Part shown: positions 38,479 through 47,775 of the stretch, piece by piece
Position numbering within the stretch: the stretch's first letter is position 1
Layout of the letters: every line of letters starts with the position of its first letter
Assembly: GCF_004011865.1 (NCBI RefSeq)
Contig: NZ_RKLP01000005.1
Location: forward strand, 62,001 to 126,000
Length of the DNA stretch: 64,000 nucleotides
From: Prescottella agglutinans
Lineage (GTDB): Bacteria; Actinomycetota; Actinomycetes; Mycobacteriales; Mycobacteriaceae
Direction: 5' to 3'
The notes under the pieces: generated by a model
Database searches by the model: none
Told to the model about the DNA's origin: nothing
The model's input: only the letters and a program-made list of their open reading frames with translations
Translations under genes and position numbers: made by a program

Positions 38479-40221
38479 TCAATCCGGTTCACACGTTTGA
38501 TCGTTCGCGGGGAGCTCACCGGTTGTCAGGTAGTGGGTGGCGAGAGCGGCTGCACAGGAACTCGTTCCGGGGACTCCGCCTGGCAGCCCGAACGGCATCC
38601 GTTGCGGCAGCACCAGGTGCGCCGACTTGCCCTCCACGGTGACCAGCCGCGATCCTGGAACCCTGCCGCGGAGGCTCTCGGCCCCACTCGCCGGGGTGAC
38701 GGCGTCACGCTCGTTGGTGATGAGCAACATCCCGGGCACCTGCTCCAAACCAGCTTGCGACTCCTGCTGAGGCTGCGCGGGGTACGGCCACTGTGCGCAC
38801 GCGGCCGAGAATCCGAGCCCGAGGTACGTCAGCGGCGCATCCGCAGCCACCTGGCGTTGCTCTGCCCGAATCGCGTCCGTGTCCCTGCTCCACTCGAAAG
38901 AGTTGCAGTTGAACGCGGTCCACCATCCCTGCCGTGGTCCACCCGAGAGCACTGTTCCGAGTGCGCGATCGATGAACGGGGAGACCTGGAACTGGGAGGT
39001 CATCCCGATCACGGCCTGAATCGACGCCAACGACGCGCCCGCGGAGCGAGCGGCGCGAATGTTGACGAGCTTGGACAGCACCGCCTCGTGCGCGGCGTTG
39101 CCGACCCCGAACAGGACCGTGTTCAGGTCGTTCGCGGTGAAGGTCTGCGATCCCAGAAGACGGATCGGTTGGGCAACAAGCTCGGAGCGAAGCTGCTCGA
39201 TCGATGCCAGGACCTGCTGCGAGGTGTCGCCGAGAACCGTGCCACGCGCCGCGGCCCAGGGGGCGAAGGACGTCTCGACTGCTCGCTGCCTCGCTCGATA
39301 CCGTTCTTGCAGAACCTCATTCGCACCCTTCACGGGGTCGACGACAGAATCGAGTACCCATCTGTCGACGCGGTCGGGGAAGGTGCGTGCGAGTTCACGT
39401 CCGAGGGCCGTTCCCTGCGATACCCCGAGATAGCTCCACCTGTCCGCCCCCAGGAGCCCTCGGACGAGGTCGAGGTCGCGAACGGTCTGCCAGTAGTTGA
39501 CGAACGGCGCAGTCGATTCACCGTCGGGCGTCCTGGCCGCGCCGGCAAGGCAGGCGTCGGTCCACCGCCGCGCCTCTTCGAGTTGGCGGTTGGTCGACCG
39601 ATCCGAGGAGTCGAGAACGTCGTATCCGTCCCTCGGACCGTTCCCGAGGAGAGTCGGGTCGCCGGAGATGGTCGGATCGCACGACTGGGCCGTCGAGGAC
39701 GTCGCGGTGCCCCGCGCGTCGAAGCCGATCACGTCGAACGACTCTCGCAGCGCGGGCATTCCGCCCGTGAAGCTGTACGGGTCGAGAAGAGTGCCGGCCC
39801 CGGCACCTCCGGAACTCGTCAGCAGCGGCGCCGAGCCGGGACGGGTACCGGGGAGCCGTGAGACCCAGAAGTTGGCCTCGTGGCCATCTGCCGGGTGCGC
39901 CCAGTCGAGAGGGGTTCGGACGCGGGCGCACTCCAGACCCGACAACACCACCGAGCGTGCTGCCGCGTAGCCGTCCCCTGCCAGCGCATGCTCGACAACG
40001 TCAGCCGGACACGGATGCCAGTCGAGCCTTTGGTTCGTGAATCCGGCCCCCTCGGGCGCCGGACTCGCGGCCGCGCTGAGACCGCCGGTGCACCCCAGAA
40101 TCAATGCCGAGGCAACAGCCACGGCACGCCCCGCGGTACGCGGAAGTGCAGTCCGTCGGCCGCGTCGCGGGGCGGCAGGGGAATCGGGTCGCCTCGGCGA
40201 TCTCGTGAACATCGTCAGCAC
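38479..40221 (-). CDS. Secreted tripeptidyl aminopeptidase-type alpha/beta hydrolase
   Basis: A 580-residue exported peptidase of the TAP/SlpD group. A basic N-terminus and hydrophobic segment end in ILGCTGG, a possible lipobox, so it may be a lipoprotein. The nucleophile serine is in YLGVSQGTALG, the aspartate in ITNERDAVTP and the histidine in KSAHLVLP. The C-terminal TAP-like domain with PYPAQPQQ and a terminal cysteine is present. I start it at the GTG at 40221, which has GAAAGG six bases upstream; the ATG at 40212 is an alternative. Confidence 0.85.
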   Translation of the reverse strand: MLTMFTRSPRRPDSPAAPRRGRRTALPRTAGRAVAVASALILGCTGGLSAAASPAPEGAGFTNQRLDWHPCPADVVEHALAGDGYAAARSVVLSGLECARVRTPLDWAHPADGHEANFWVSRLPGTRPGSAPLLTSSGGAGAGTLLDPYSFTGGMPALRESFDVIGFDARGTATSSTAQSCDPTISGDPTLLGNGPRDGYDVLDSSDRSTNRQLEEARRWTDACLAGAARTPDGESTAPFVNYWQTVRDLDLVRGLLGADRWSYLGVSQGTALGRELARTFPDRVDRWVLDSVVDPVKGANEVLQERYRARQRAVETSFAPWAAARGTVLGDTSQQVLASIEQLRSELVAQPIRLLGSQTFTANDLNTVLFGVGNAAHEAVLSKLVNIRAARSAGASLASIQAVIGMTSQFQVSPFIDRALGTVLSGGPRQGWWTAFNCNSFEWSRDTDAIRAEQRQVAADAPLTYLGLGFSAACAQWPYPAQPQQESQAGLEQVPGMLLITNERDAVTPASGAESLRGRVPGSRLVTVEGKSAHLVLPQRMPFGLPGGVPGTSSCAAALATHYLTTGELPANDQTCEPD

Positions 40222-40526
40222 AAAGAGCCTTTCATCGAGAAGAGCCAGTGCCCGCACTGTCTGCGCGGATAGTTCATACGGCCACGGAAGTACTCGTGGA
40301 CAGCGGCATACGCCGCCCGGTTTCTCAGATAGCCGTGGGATCGCAGAAGTACACGATCGGCGTCAATGCGCCGACGACCAGTCGCGTGCTGCGCTTCATC
40401 TCGAGTCCCCCCCCGGGTTCCGAATGTAACGGACGGTCTGCTTATACGGTCGTGTCCCCGTGGTGTTACGCCGGCCTTCCGCACCGCGGCGGGCAATCGT
40501 CGGCGTGAATCGCGGCTCATCCACAG
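40222..40526. other. About 300 bases without a gene, promoter side of the aminopeptidase
   Basis: No protein-like frame is seen. The region separates the aminopeptidase start from the terminator of the membrane protein gene, both read leftward, so it should hold the aminopeptidase promoter. I could not single out convincing promoter boxes. Confidence 0.4.
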
Positions 40527-40565
40527 GTGAGCGGCAAGGCGCGCGGTGCACGCCTTGCCGCTCAC
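40527..40565 (-). terminator. Hairpin terminator after the membrane protein gene
   Basis: GTGAGCGGCAAGGCG and its exact inverse form a 15-base stem with a nine-base loop, starting 13 bases past the stop at 40579. No T-run is seen. Confidence 0.75.
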
Positions 40566-40578
40566 GTATGGAGGGGCG

Positions 40579-41436
40579 CTATCTTTCGGTCCCGTCGGTA
40601 GTCGCTCCGCATTCGGCGCACGCGGGCGCCGGCGCCTCGTTGTGCGGGGTTCCCGCACCGGCCCGCGACCGCACCGGGAGAAGCGGCCGCCACGGCCAGT
40701 GGTCGCCGAGGCGGCCCCGCGTACGCAGGAATCCGAGGCCGAGCACCAAGCCGAAGATCAGGTGCCCCATCAGCGACAGCGTGATCGTCGTCGGCGTGAG
40801 GGGAAACATCTCGTGCTGACCGTGCGGCGACAGGGCCACCGTTCCGATGAGCCCGGCCCATACAGGGAACACCGCGCCGGTGACGAACGCGAGGAGGACC
40901 GCCCGGCGTGACCAATGTTGGAGTCCGAGCGCGAGGGCGATGAGGAAGAACGCGATCCCGATTCCGCCGCCGTCACCGAGATAGCGCCACAGGTAGCCGA
41001 CGATCGCGCCGGTCTGGGTGTCGGTTCCCGCGTGGAGCCAGGTACCCATCTTCGGGATGAAGTCGTCCCAGAGGCCGAGCAGATACACGGTGTCGAGGCG
41101 GAAGACGTCGTAGACCAGACACGCGAACATCCCCCAGCCGAGGCCGTAGCCGACGATCCTGTCGATCGGGTGTGGGGCGATCACACACAGCACGACGAGG
41201 GTGGCCGCCAGCGGAATGATCACCAGCGCGCCGGTGGCGTTCATGGACACGACACCGAACACCTGCGCGGAGATCGCGAGCAGCGGCAGGGACGCGAGCA
41301 GCAGGTACAGGCCTATCCGGGCGAAGGTCCAGTGGTGCCGGTCCGCCTTCCGGCCGGATTCGGGGGCGGGCGGGGCGGCGCCCGGCGGCCCGTGTTCGTG
41401 CACGTCGGGGACGGTGGTGCCGAGGAAGCGGAGCAT
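40579..41436 (-). CDS. Six-helix membrane protein, unknown
   Basis: A 285-residue integral membrane protein with about six helices (for example IGLYLLLASLPLLAISAQVF, ALVIIPLAATLVVLCVIA, GLVLGLGFL). A His-rich N-terminal tail (HEHGPP) precedes them. The loop HAGTDTQTGAIVGYLWRYLGDGGG and a C-terminal CAECG that could bind a metal are visible. I do not recognise the family. It lies 149 bases from the DJ-1/PfpI gene, on the same strand. Confidence 0.75.
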   Translation of the reverse strand: MLRFLGTTVPDVHEHGPPGAAPPAPESGRKADRHHWTFARIGLYLLLASLPLLAISAQVFGVVSMNATGALVIIPLAATLVVLCVIAPHPIDRIVGYGLGWGMFACLVYDVFRLDTVYLLGLWDDFIPKMGTWLHAGTDTQTGAIVGYLWRYLGDGGGIGIAFFLIALALGLQHWSRRAVLLAFVTGAVFPVWAGLIGTVALSPHGQHEMFPLTPTTITLSLMGHLIFGLVLGLGFLRTRGRLGDHWPWRPLLPVRSRAGAGTPHNEAPAPACAECGATTDGTER

Positions 41437-41585
41437 CGTGGCGGGGTCCTTTCGGTCGAGGGCCTCGATCGACGAGGGTCGATTTCCGAGATCCAGCGTC
41501 CGTCGAGTACCCGACCTACGAATAGGCCCCCGAGGGGTGGTGACAGCACCCCATACACACGCGCCGCGTCCGACTCCGGTTCACT

Positions 41586-42308
41586 TCACGACGGTTCTCT
41601 TCCCCTGGGGGCGCCGATGTCGGCCACGAGACGCCCGGCAAGCTTCTCCGAGGATTGCGGGTTCTGTCCGGTGTAGAGGTTCCGGTCGATCACGATGTGC
41701 GGGCGCAGCGGGAGACGCGCTTTGGAGTAGTCGACGCCGATCTCCTTCAGCTTGTCCTCGAGCAGCCACGGCGCCTTCTTCGCGAACCGGTTGAGCAGTT
41801 CCTCCCGGTTCGACAGCCCGGTCATCCGGTAGCCGGCGAAGGGTGAGCGGCCCTCGGCGTCGGTTGCTGCCAGGATCGCCGCCGGCGCGTGGCACAGCAG
41901 CGCGAGCGCCTGGCCGGACGCCACTCGACGGGCCAGCAGCGCGCCGGAAGTGGTGTCGTAGGCGAGGTCCTCCATGGGCCCGTGGCCGCCGGGGTAGAAC
42001 ACCACATCGAACGCATCCGGATCGACGGAGTCCAGCGCGACGGGGGTGGCGAGCACGCTCTCGATGCCGTCGAGGTAGTGCCTGATTTCGCGCCGCTTCC
42101 ACGGCATTCCGCCGGCGATCCCGAGACTGAGCCGATCGAGCGTCGGGGTCTTGCCGCCCGGGGTCGCGACCGTGATCTCCCAGTCGGCCTCCGCGAAGAT
42201 GCGGTGGGGCACCGCGACCTCCTCCGCCCAGTAGCCCGAGGGATGCACCGTGCCGTCGTTCAGTGTCCAGCGGTCAGCCGCTGAGATTACGAACAGAACC
42301 TTCGTCAT
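41586..42308 (-). CDS. DJ-1/PfpI superfamily protein (Hsp31-like)
   Basis: A 240-residue type-1 glutamine amidotransferase-like protein. The nucleophile cysteine is in ALALLCHAPAAIL, the FYPGGHGPMEDL loop precedes it, and KVLFVISAADRWTLNDGTVHPSGYWAEE at the N-terminus is typical of the Hsp31/YhbO-like branch, which includes glutathione-independent glyoxalases and chaperones. Cytoplasmic. Which activity applies here cannot be told from sequence. Confidence 0.85.
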   Translation of the reverse strand: MTKVLFVISAADRWTLNDGTVHPSGYWAEEVAVPHRIFAEADWEITVATPGGKTPTLDRLSLGIAGGMPWKRREIRHYLDGIESVLATPVALDSVDPDAFDVVFYPGGHGPMEDLAYDTTSGALLARRVASGQALALLCHAPAAILAATDAEGRSPFAGYRMTGLSNREELLNRFAKKAPWLLEDKLKEIGVDYSKARLPLRPHIVIDRNLYTGQNPQSSEKLAGRLVADIGAPRGREPS

Positions 42309-42473
42309 GACTTCTCCAGAAGCGTTGCCGCGACAGCGGATGAAGCGCCGGGCGGTACAGCATGCTCTCGCTGCGGGAGGCCTCTCGGACCGTCGGCTGC
42401 CACGAACCGGGTGTTGGTGCTACCTCCCCACTGTATGCGCGCACTGACCCGAAGCCCCAGTACCGTGCATTCC

Positions 42474-42974
42474 ATGAGCACGGGATCGGCAGCAGGACGA
42501 AATGTCATCGGCGACTTCGCACGGCTGAGCTCGGACGGGCGGTTTGCCGCACTGCGGTCATTGATTCCGGAGGACGACGACGGACCGGTGCTTGCCCCGT
42601 TTCTGCTCGCGGTTGCCCGCGATGTCTCCGAGGACGACTTGGTGCGGATCGAGGCGGTGCGGGTCTTCGAGATCCTTCGGATCGATGACGATTCGCTGGC
42701 CACGCAATGTCGTGACGCGCTGATTCAGCTGGCGCGGGCGGACGACGACTGGGATATCCGCAACGCAGCCGGCTGCGCGGTGTTCGACCTGCCCGGCGCC
42801 GACCTCGCACTCGACACCATGCGCTCCGTGATAGCTGCCGAACCCGAGAGCTTCGTGCGTGAGAACGTCGCAGCCGCCCTCCACGGGTTCCTCCGCCGCC
42901 ACGACTCCGCTCAGCGAGTCACGCGTCCGAATCCAGCAGGTCGGAGTAGGCCTCCCGCTTGTCCCGATCACTGA
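42474..42974 (+). CDS. HEAT-repeat-like protein
   Basis: A 166-residue soluble acidic protein made of short helical pairs (GRFAALRSLI, VRIEAVRVFEILRI, DIRNAAGCAVFDL, FVRENVAAALHGFL), the pattern of HEAT/PBS repeats. The ATG at 42474 has TACCGT seven bases before it and no ribosome site, which suggests a leaderless transcript. Its last 56 bases overlap the convergent ankyrin gene. Immunity proteins are often built this way, but no toxin is near. Confidence 0.6.
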   Translation: MSTGSAAGRNVIGDFARLSSDGRFAALRSLIPEDDDGPVLAPFLLAVARDVSEDDLVRIEAVRVFEILRIDDDSLATQCRDALIQLARADDDWDIRNAAGCAVFDLPGADLALDTMRSVIAAEPESFVRENVAAALHGFLRRHDSAQRVTRPNPAGRSRPPACPDH

Positions 42975-43335
42975 TGCGGCACACGAAGCTCAGCGGAGTG
43001 GAGCCGTTCGACTTGGCCGCATGAGGATTCGCGCCCCGAGCACGCAGGAGACGGATCAGATCGGGCGCATTCCGAACCGGGGACGTGGTTGCGACGAACA
43101 ACGGAGTGGCTCCGTCCGACGTGACCGCTTCGATGTCCGCTCCGGCGTCGAGGAGCAACGCTGCCGTCGACAGCCGACCGTCCTGAACCGCGAAATGGAG
43201 CGGTGTGAAGCCCTGGTAATCCGTCACATTCACATCCCCACCGGTGTCCAGGAGCGATCGCACCTCGTCGTCCTCGCCGTCGAGTGCTGCATAGTGCAGC
43301 GGTACACGACCGCCGCGGTCCCGCTCGGTCGTCAC
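42919..43335 (-). CDS. Ankyrin-repeat protein
   Basis: A 138-residue protein of four ankyrin repeats: GRVPLHYAALDGEDDEVRSLLDTG, TPLHFAVQDGRLSTAALLLDAGAD, ATPLFVAT...LLRARGAN and STPLSFV. It starts at a GTG and has no signal peptide. Such proteins bind other proteins. Its stop lies inside the convergent HEAT-repeat gene, an unusual 56-base tail-to-tail overlap that could couple expression through antisense RNA. Confidence 0.82.
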   Translation of the reverse strand: MTTERDRGGRVPLHYAALDGEDDEVRSLLDTGGDVNVTDYQGFTPLHFAVQDGRLSTAALLLDAGADIEAVTSDGATPLFVATTSPVRNAPDLIRLLRARGANPHAAKSNGSTPLSFVCRISDRDKREAYSDLLDSDA

Positions 43336-43381
43336 CGCAGTTCCCCGACGCGGAACCGGGAAATCGCAGGTTGGACTCCCC

Positions 43382-43783
43382 TCACCGTTTCTTGGACACG
43401 TTCAGTGCCACCGCTGCACGAACGAGCGCCGTGAACGCCGCTTCGTCGATCTCGTCACCCTCGTGGAAATCGATGGCGCGCCGGGTATTGCCCTCGAGGC
43501 TGGAATTGAACAAACCCGCAGGATCGTCCAACGAGGCGCCCTTCGCAAAGGTCACCTTCACGGAGCTCTTGTACGTCTCACCCGTGCAGATCATTCCGGC
43601 GTGGTACCAGACCGGAACCCCTCGCCACTTCCATTCCTCGGTGACGTCAGGTTCAGCCTGCTTGACGAGATCCCGTATCCGGGCGAGCATCTCGCCCCGC
43701 CAATCGTTCAACTCGCGGATTCTCTCGTCTATCAGCCGAGACGGAGAGTCAACGTCGTTCGAGCCACTCTGGTTCTCAGTCAT
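43382..43783 (-). CDS. DUF1801 domain protein
   Basis: A 133-residue soluble protein. SRLIDERIRELNDWRGEMLARIRDLVKQAEPDVTEEWKW, the VWYHAGMICTGETYKSSVKVTFAKGASLDDP core and NTRRAIDFHEGDEID form the DUF1801/YdhG-like fold. Function is unknown; related proteins are widespread single-copy genes. It is read in the same direction as the ankyrin gene, 46 bases upstream of it. Confidence 0.8.
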   Translation of the reverse strand: MTENQSGSNDVDSPSRLIDERIRELNDWRGEMLARIRDLVKQAEPDVTEEWKWRGVPVWYHAGMICTGETYKSSVKVTFAKGASLDDPAGLFNSSLEGNTRRAIDFHEGDEIDEAAFTALVRAAVALNVSKKR

Positions 43784-43965
43784 GGGTGTCAGTCGCTCTC
43801 TTCATCGGTGTCGGCGATCTCCCGTGACTCGAGTATCTCCGCCCGCTCCGTGTTTGCACCGCAATTCGAATCGTGTCGGGATCGCCGACCCGGGATCTGA
43901 GGCTGACCACCACCGGGCCGCTGTTCACGATCGACCGACCAGCGGCGTGGGTCGCGTCGGGACCG

Positions 43966-45234
43966 CTACGACCCGGCCGATCCGAGGCTGCCGAACGCGC
44001 CGAGGGTGCCGGTGACCGGCTCCGGCGTCTCACAGATCCCTGCCGGGTTCGCGGCGGTACGCACGCCGACACCCGCACCCGCCGGACACGACGATCCGTT
44101 TACCCGGGCGAGGATGTCCCGCACCGGAATCCCGAAGCTGAGCATGCCGGCGGGGTCGGCTGCGGCCTTCGTGCAGTCCTCGGCGTTGGCCACGCTGGAC
44201 CCGCTGGTGATGCCCAACGCGCGCGTTCCGGTGATGATCGCGCCGCCGCTGTCGCCCGCGAGGGTGCACGCGTTGTCGATGAAGCCGTGCACACTCCACG
44301 TCGCGCCGTCGTTTCCGTGCAGATCGGTGGTGAAGTCGGCGTCCTGCACCGTGCCGCAGGTGTAGCCGGACGTCTGACCGGACTTGCACACCGGCGCACC
44401 CACCACGGGGACCGCGGTGCCGGTGATCGTCAGTGCGCTGCCACCCGCACCGCGGACGGCGGGTTGTCCCAGACCACCTGCGGCGGCCTCCGGCGTCAGT
44501 CTGATCACCGAGTAGTCGAGTCCCCCACCGTCGCTACCGATGCCGGACTCGGCGAAGTCGCCCACCCGCGGACTGTTCCTGATGTCGGTGCGGTCGGGCG
44601 CGTACACCGCTGCCGCGTTCGACGTTCCGGTAGTTGCCGGGCTCGGATCGCAATGCCCTGCGCTGAGCACCAGCGGCGCACCCGCACCGTCCGCCGCGGC
44701 GAATCCGAACGAGCACACCATGAAAGACTGTGCTGTGACGATCGGCTCGAGGGCGGTGATGTACGCGTCGCCACCGATCGGGTCGGTGCCGGACGCGACC
44801 CGGAACCGGGGCGCCGGCGGTGGCGTGTTCGACCGCCGATTCTGTTGAGCCAGTCCATTTTCCGATCCGTCGGCCCGGAACGGGACGACCTCGGCACGGT
44901 ACCCGGCCGCGACGACGCGCGCCGCGGCCTCGGCGGACGTGACCGCCACGACCGGCGTGCCGTCGACGTCGAGCCGTGCACCGCCGACGGAGCCGGGATC
45001 GGCTCGGCGCAGTTCGCTCGCATACCCGGCCACCTGCTGCGCCGCGTCCGCGCGCGCCAGGTACTCCTGCGGGGTCAGATGCAGATCGCGCTGGACGGCC
45101 GCGACGAGATCGGCGGGAAGTCCGCTCGCCGAAGGTTCCGTCGGCGCGGCCTGCCCGGTGCCCGTGACCGCCAATGCGGACAGCGCGACCGTGACACCGA
45201 CGATCGCGGCGCAGCGCGCCGGCCTCTTACGCAT
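43966..45234 (-). CDS. Secreted trypsin-like serine protease with pro-region
   Basis: A 422-residue exported S1 peptidase related to the streptogrisin/alpha-lytic group. A signal peptide (RCAAIVGVTVALSALAVTGTGQA) leads a pro-region of about 110 residues that probably assists folding. The triad is His in LVLSAGHCD, Asp in GLDYSVIRL and Ser in LAGDSGGAI, with cysteine pairs around them. The ATG at 45234 follows GGGGAG closely and is preferred over the one at 45246. It has no operon partner. Confidence 0.88.
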   Translation of the reverse strand: MRKRPARCAAIVGVTVALSALAVTGTGQAAPTEPSASGLPADLVAAVQRDLHLTPQEYLARADAAQQVAGYASELRRADPGSVGGARLDVDGTPVVAVTSAEAAARVVAAGYRAEVVPFRADGSENGLAQQNRRSNTPPPAPRFRVASGTDPIGGDAYITALEPIVTAQSFMVCSFGFAAADGAGAPLVLSAGHCDPSPATTGTSNAAAVYAPDRTDIRNSPRVGDFAESGIGSDGGGLDYSVIRLTPEAAAGGLGQPAVRGAGGSALTITGTAVPVVGAPVCKSGQTSGYTCGTVQDADFTTDLHGNDGATWSVHGFIDNACTLAGDSGGAIITGTRALGITSGSSVANAEDCTKAAADPAGMLSFGIPVRDILARVNGSSCPAGAGVGVRTAANPAGICETPEPVTGTLGAFGSLGSAGS

Positions 45235-45562
45235 GTCGCTCCCCATGGGTGTCGTCCGATTCGTCACCGCACCCACGTGGGCGACACCCCGCAGCCGAGC
45301 GGCAGAAGGAACATACGGCAGTCGGACCGGTCTGCACTCCGGATTCCCGACTCCCGGTCCCCCGTGCGGGGCCCTCGAGGTGTCAACGCGGCGGTTCGCA
45401 CCCCGGCACACTTGACCGGTGCAGTGCGGCGGAACCGAGCGGCCGCGCGCTGGGCGCTCTACCATTCGATAGCCCCGCGATCGGCGAGGCCCACTCCAGG
45501 CGAGCACGCACACGATGCTCGAACCGGTACTGCACTGCCACAAGTCGCAAGCAAGGAGTCTC
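45235..45562. other. 328-base divergent promoter region
   Basis: The space lies between the protease start and the small gene at 45563, read in opposite directions, so promoters for both should be here. No coding frame or clear palindrome stands out. Confidence 0.4.
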
Positions 45563-45868
45563 ATGAACCACGAACTCGGAGATCAGGCGGCCACCTCGAC
45601 CGTCAAGGGCGACGTAGTGTTCATCGGCAGCTCCGCCGCCCTGGACGAGGCCCGCGAGCTGGCCCGGGAGTTCGGCTACGGCCGGACCGAGGTCGCGGAG
45701 GGAGAACTCGACTACGCGGTGGTCGACGACGACGTCCTCGACGGCATCTGCACCGCGGCCGAGGCCGGACTGCTGGTACAGGTCCGCGCGCTCGAGGTCC
45801 CGGTGCTGACCGTGCACGACGCCCGCACCCGCTTCCGCACGGCACCGGAGTCCCTCTCGCTCACGTGA
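45563..45868 (+). CDS. Small acidic protein, BRCT-like pattern
   Basis: A 101-residue soluble protein with AAGGAG five bases before the ATG. The segment GDVVFIGSSAALDEARELAREFGYGRTEVAEGELDYAVVDDDV resembles the fold pattern of a BRCT domain (beta strand, helix, second strand), but key glycine/tryptophan positions cannot be confirmed. No family is assigned with confidence. It is followed after 57 bases by a tiny membrane protein gene. Confidence 0.65.
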   Translation: MNHELGDQAATSTVKGDVVFIGSSAALDEARELAREFGYGRTEVAEGELDYAVVDDDVLDGICTAAEAGLLVQVRALEVPVLTVHDARTRFRTAPESLSLT

Positions 45869-45925
45869 GGTTCCTCTCAGCCCAACCATGGCCTTTTCAC
45901 AGGTTGCGGTGCTAGAAAAATAGAC

Positions 45926-46093
45926 ATGTCGTGGTTGTGGATCGCACTGGGGGCGTGGATCGTCGTCGCCCTCGTCGTGGCGGTGCTGATCGGTCGCGGT
46001 ATCCGTCGCGCCGACCGCGAGGAACTCGGCTCCACACTCGACTGGGATCCTGCCGGGCTCGAGGCCCAGGACGCCCCCCACCCCCGCGACTGA
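45926..46093 (+). CDS. Tiny single-pass membrane protein
   Basis: A 55-residue frame too short for most gene finders. It has one strong membrane helix (WLWIALGAWIVVALVVAVLIG) after a two-residue N-terminus, then a basic patch (RGIRRADREE) and an acidic, proline-containing tail (LDWDPAGLEAQDAPHPRD). This signal-anchor layout and a clean stop suggest a real gene. No ribosome site is seen; TAGAAAA lies just upstream, so a leaderless start is possible. Confidence 0.55.
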   Translation: MSWLWIALGAWIVVALVVAVLIGRGIRRADREELGSTLDWDPAGLEAQDAPHPRD

Positions 46094-46362
46094 TTCCGGC
46101 GCAGCATCCCACCCGGGTGCGGTGCACGATCGATCTTCCGTCGGATCGACGCGGCAGAACACCCGCTTTGTCCGAACGCGGACCGGGACAACCGGACGAA
46201 TCCACCGACACTTCAGGCAAATGCCCAAAAACGTTCATTTACCTGGACGTTCGACAAGTAGCGCGGTCGTCGGCGATCACGTACAACTGACACACATTCC
46301 GTGATCGACACCACATCTCCAGCCCGGTCCCCCGGGCCTCCGACGACCGAAGGGCGATCCGT

Positions 46363-47769
46363 ATGCCGCTCCCCATGTCACCGGCCGACTCCGTCTTCCT
46401 CCACGGTGAATCAAGGGAGCATCCGATGCACGTCGGCGGACTCGTCCTGCTGCAGCCACCGGACGGCGCCGAGGCCCACGACGTCCGCGAGATGCTCGAC
46501 GCGGCGATCGCCCGCAACCAGGTCACCCCGTTGCTCGGCAAGCGCGCCCGACGATCGGTTTCCTCACTCGGACAGTGGAGTTGGGAACCCGACAGCCAGT
46601 TCGACATCGGACACCACATCCGACACGACGCCCTCGCCCAGCCCGGCGGGATGCGCGAGTTGTCCGCACTGGTGTCGAGACTGCACAGCACGTTGCTGGA
46701 CCGCAACCGCCCCCTCTGGGAGATGCACCTCATCGAGGGGCTCACGAGCGGTCGCTACGCGGTCTACACCAAGATCCACCACAGCGTCGCCGACGGCGTG
46801 AGCGCGATGCGTCTGCTTCGCCGCTCGCTGAGCATCGACTCCGAGAAGCGGGACATGCCGGCCCCGTGGGAACCCCGGGGCCGCACCGAGCGTCCCACCG
46901 CCGAAGGCGGACTGCTCGACGTCCCCCTGTCCGCCGTCCGCACGGCCGTCGACGTCGTGGGGGAAGCGACCGGACTCGTCCCCGCGGTGACCGGTTCCGT
47001 TCTGCGTGCACTACGGAAGCAGGGCGGGCCGGTCTCGTTCGCCGCTCCGCACTCGGTCCTCAACGTACCGATCACCGGTGCCCGCCAATTCGCCGCCCGC
47101 AGTTGGTCACTCGACCGGCTACGCCTGGTTGCCAAGTACGCCGACGCGACGATCAACGACGTCGTCCTGGCGATGTGCTCCGGTGCGCTGCGCGGCTACC
47201 TCGACGCGGACGGGGCCCTGCCCGACCGTTCGCTGGTCGCGATGGTGCCCGTGTCGCTGCGCGGCGAACGCGACCAGCCGCAGCCGATCGGCACCCCGGA
47301 CGACCAGAGCGGCAACCGGATCGGAACCCTCATGTGCAATCTCGGGACCGACCTCACCGACCCCGCCGCGCGTCTCGGACGGATCCACACGTCGATGGCA
47401 GAGGGCAAGGCCGCACTGCGCGGGATGAGCACCGCGCAAATCCTCGCGACCAGCGCGCTCGGATCCGCACCGCTGGCGCTCGACATGCTGCTGGGCCACC
47501 ACGGACCGGTGCGCCCGCCCTACAACCTCGTCATCTCCAACGTCCCGGGCCCGAACGCCCCGCTGTACTGGAACGGGGCGCGACTCGAGGCGCTCTACCC
47601 GCTGTCGCTGCCGCTCGACGGCCAGGCCCTCAACATCACCTGCACCAGCACCGACGACTCGATCTCGTTCGGCCTCACCGGTTGCCGGCGCGCGGTACCC
47701 CGGCTGGCGCGGATCCTGGACGGCCTCGACGCCGAACTGGACGCACTCGAAGCCGCGGTCGGTATCTGA
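46363..47769 (+). CDS. Wax ester synthase/diacylglycerol acyltransferase (WS/DGAT)
   Basis: A 468-residue acyltransferase that esterifies fatty alcohols or diacylglycerol with acyl-CoA, making wax esters and triacylglycerol stored in actinobacterial lipid bodies. The catalytic HHSVADG lies at residues 139-145. PLWEMHLIEGL precedes it, and the C-terminal half has NDVVLAMCSGALRGYL, GNRIG and NLVISNVPGPN, so all family landmarks are present at normal length. It converges on the small gene at 47776. Confidence 0.93.
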   Translation: MPLPMSPADSVFLHGESREHPMHVGGLVLLQPPDGAEAHDVREMLDAAIARNQVTPLLGKRARRSVSSLGQWSWEPDSQFDIGHHIRHDALAQPGGMRELSALVSRLHSTLLDRNRPLWEMHLIEGLTSGRYAVYTKIHHSVADGVSAMRLLRRSLSIDSEKRDMPAPWEPRGRTERPTAEGGLLDVPLSAVRTAVDVVGEATGLVPAVTGSVLRALRKQGGPVSFAAPHSVLNVPITGARQFAARSWSLDRLRLVAKYADATINDVVLAMCSGALRGYLDADGALPDRSLVAMVPVSLRGERDQPQPIGTPDDQSGNRIGTLMCNLGTDLTDPAARLGRIHTSMAEGKAALRGMSTAQILATSALGSAPLALDMLLGHHGPVRPPYNLVISNVPGPNAPLYWNGARLEALYPLSLPLDGQALNITCTSTDDSISFGLTGCRRAVPRLARILDGLDAELDALEAAVGI

Positions 47770-47775
47770 TCCACG

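Noticed and set aside
43873-45915. 680-codon plus-strand frame opposite the protease
   Set aside because: The minus strand encodes a complete S1 protease with signal peptide and triad; the plus-strand product has no recognisable features.
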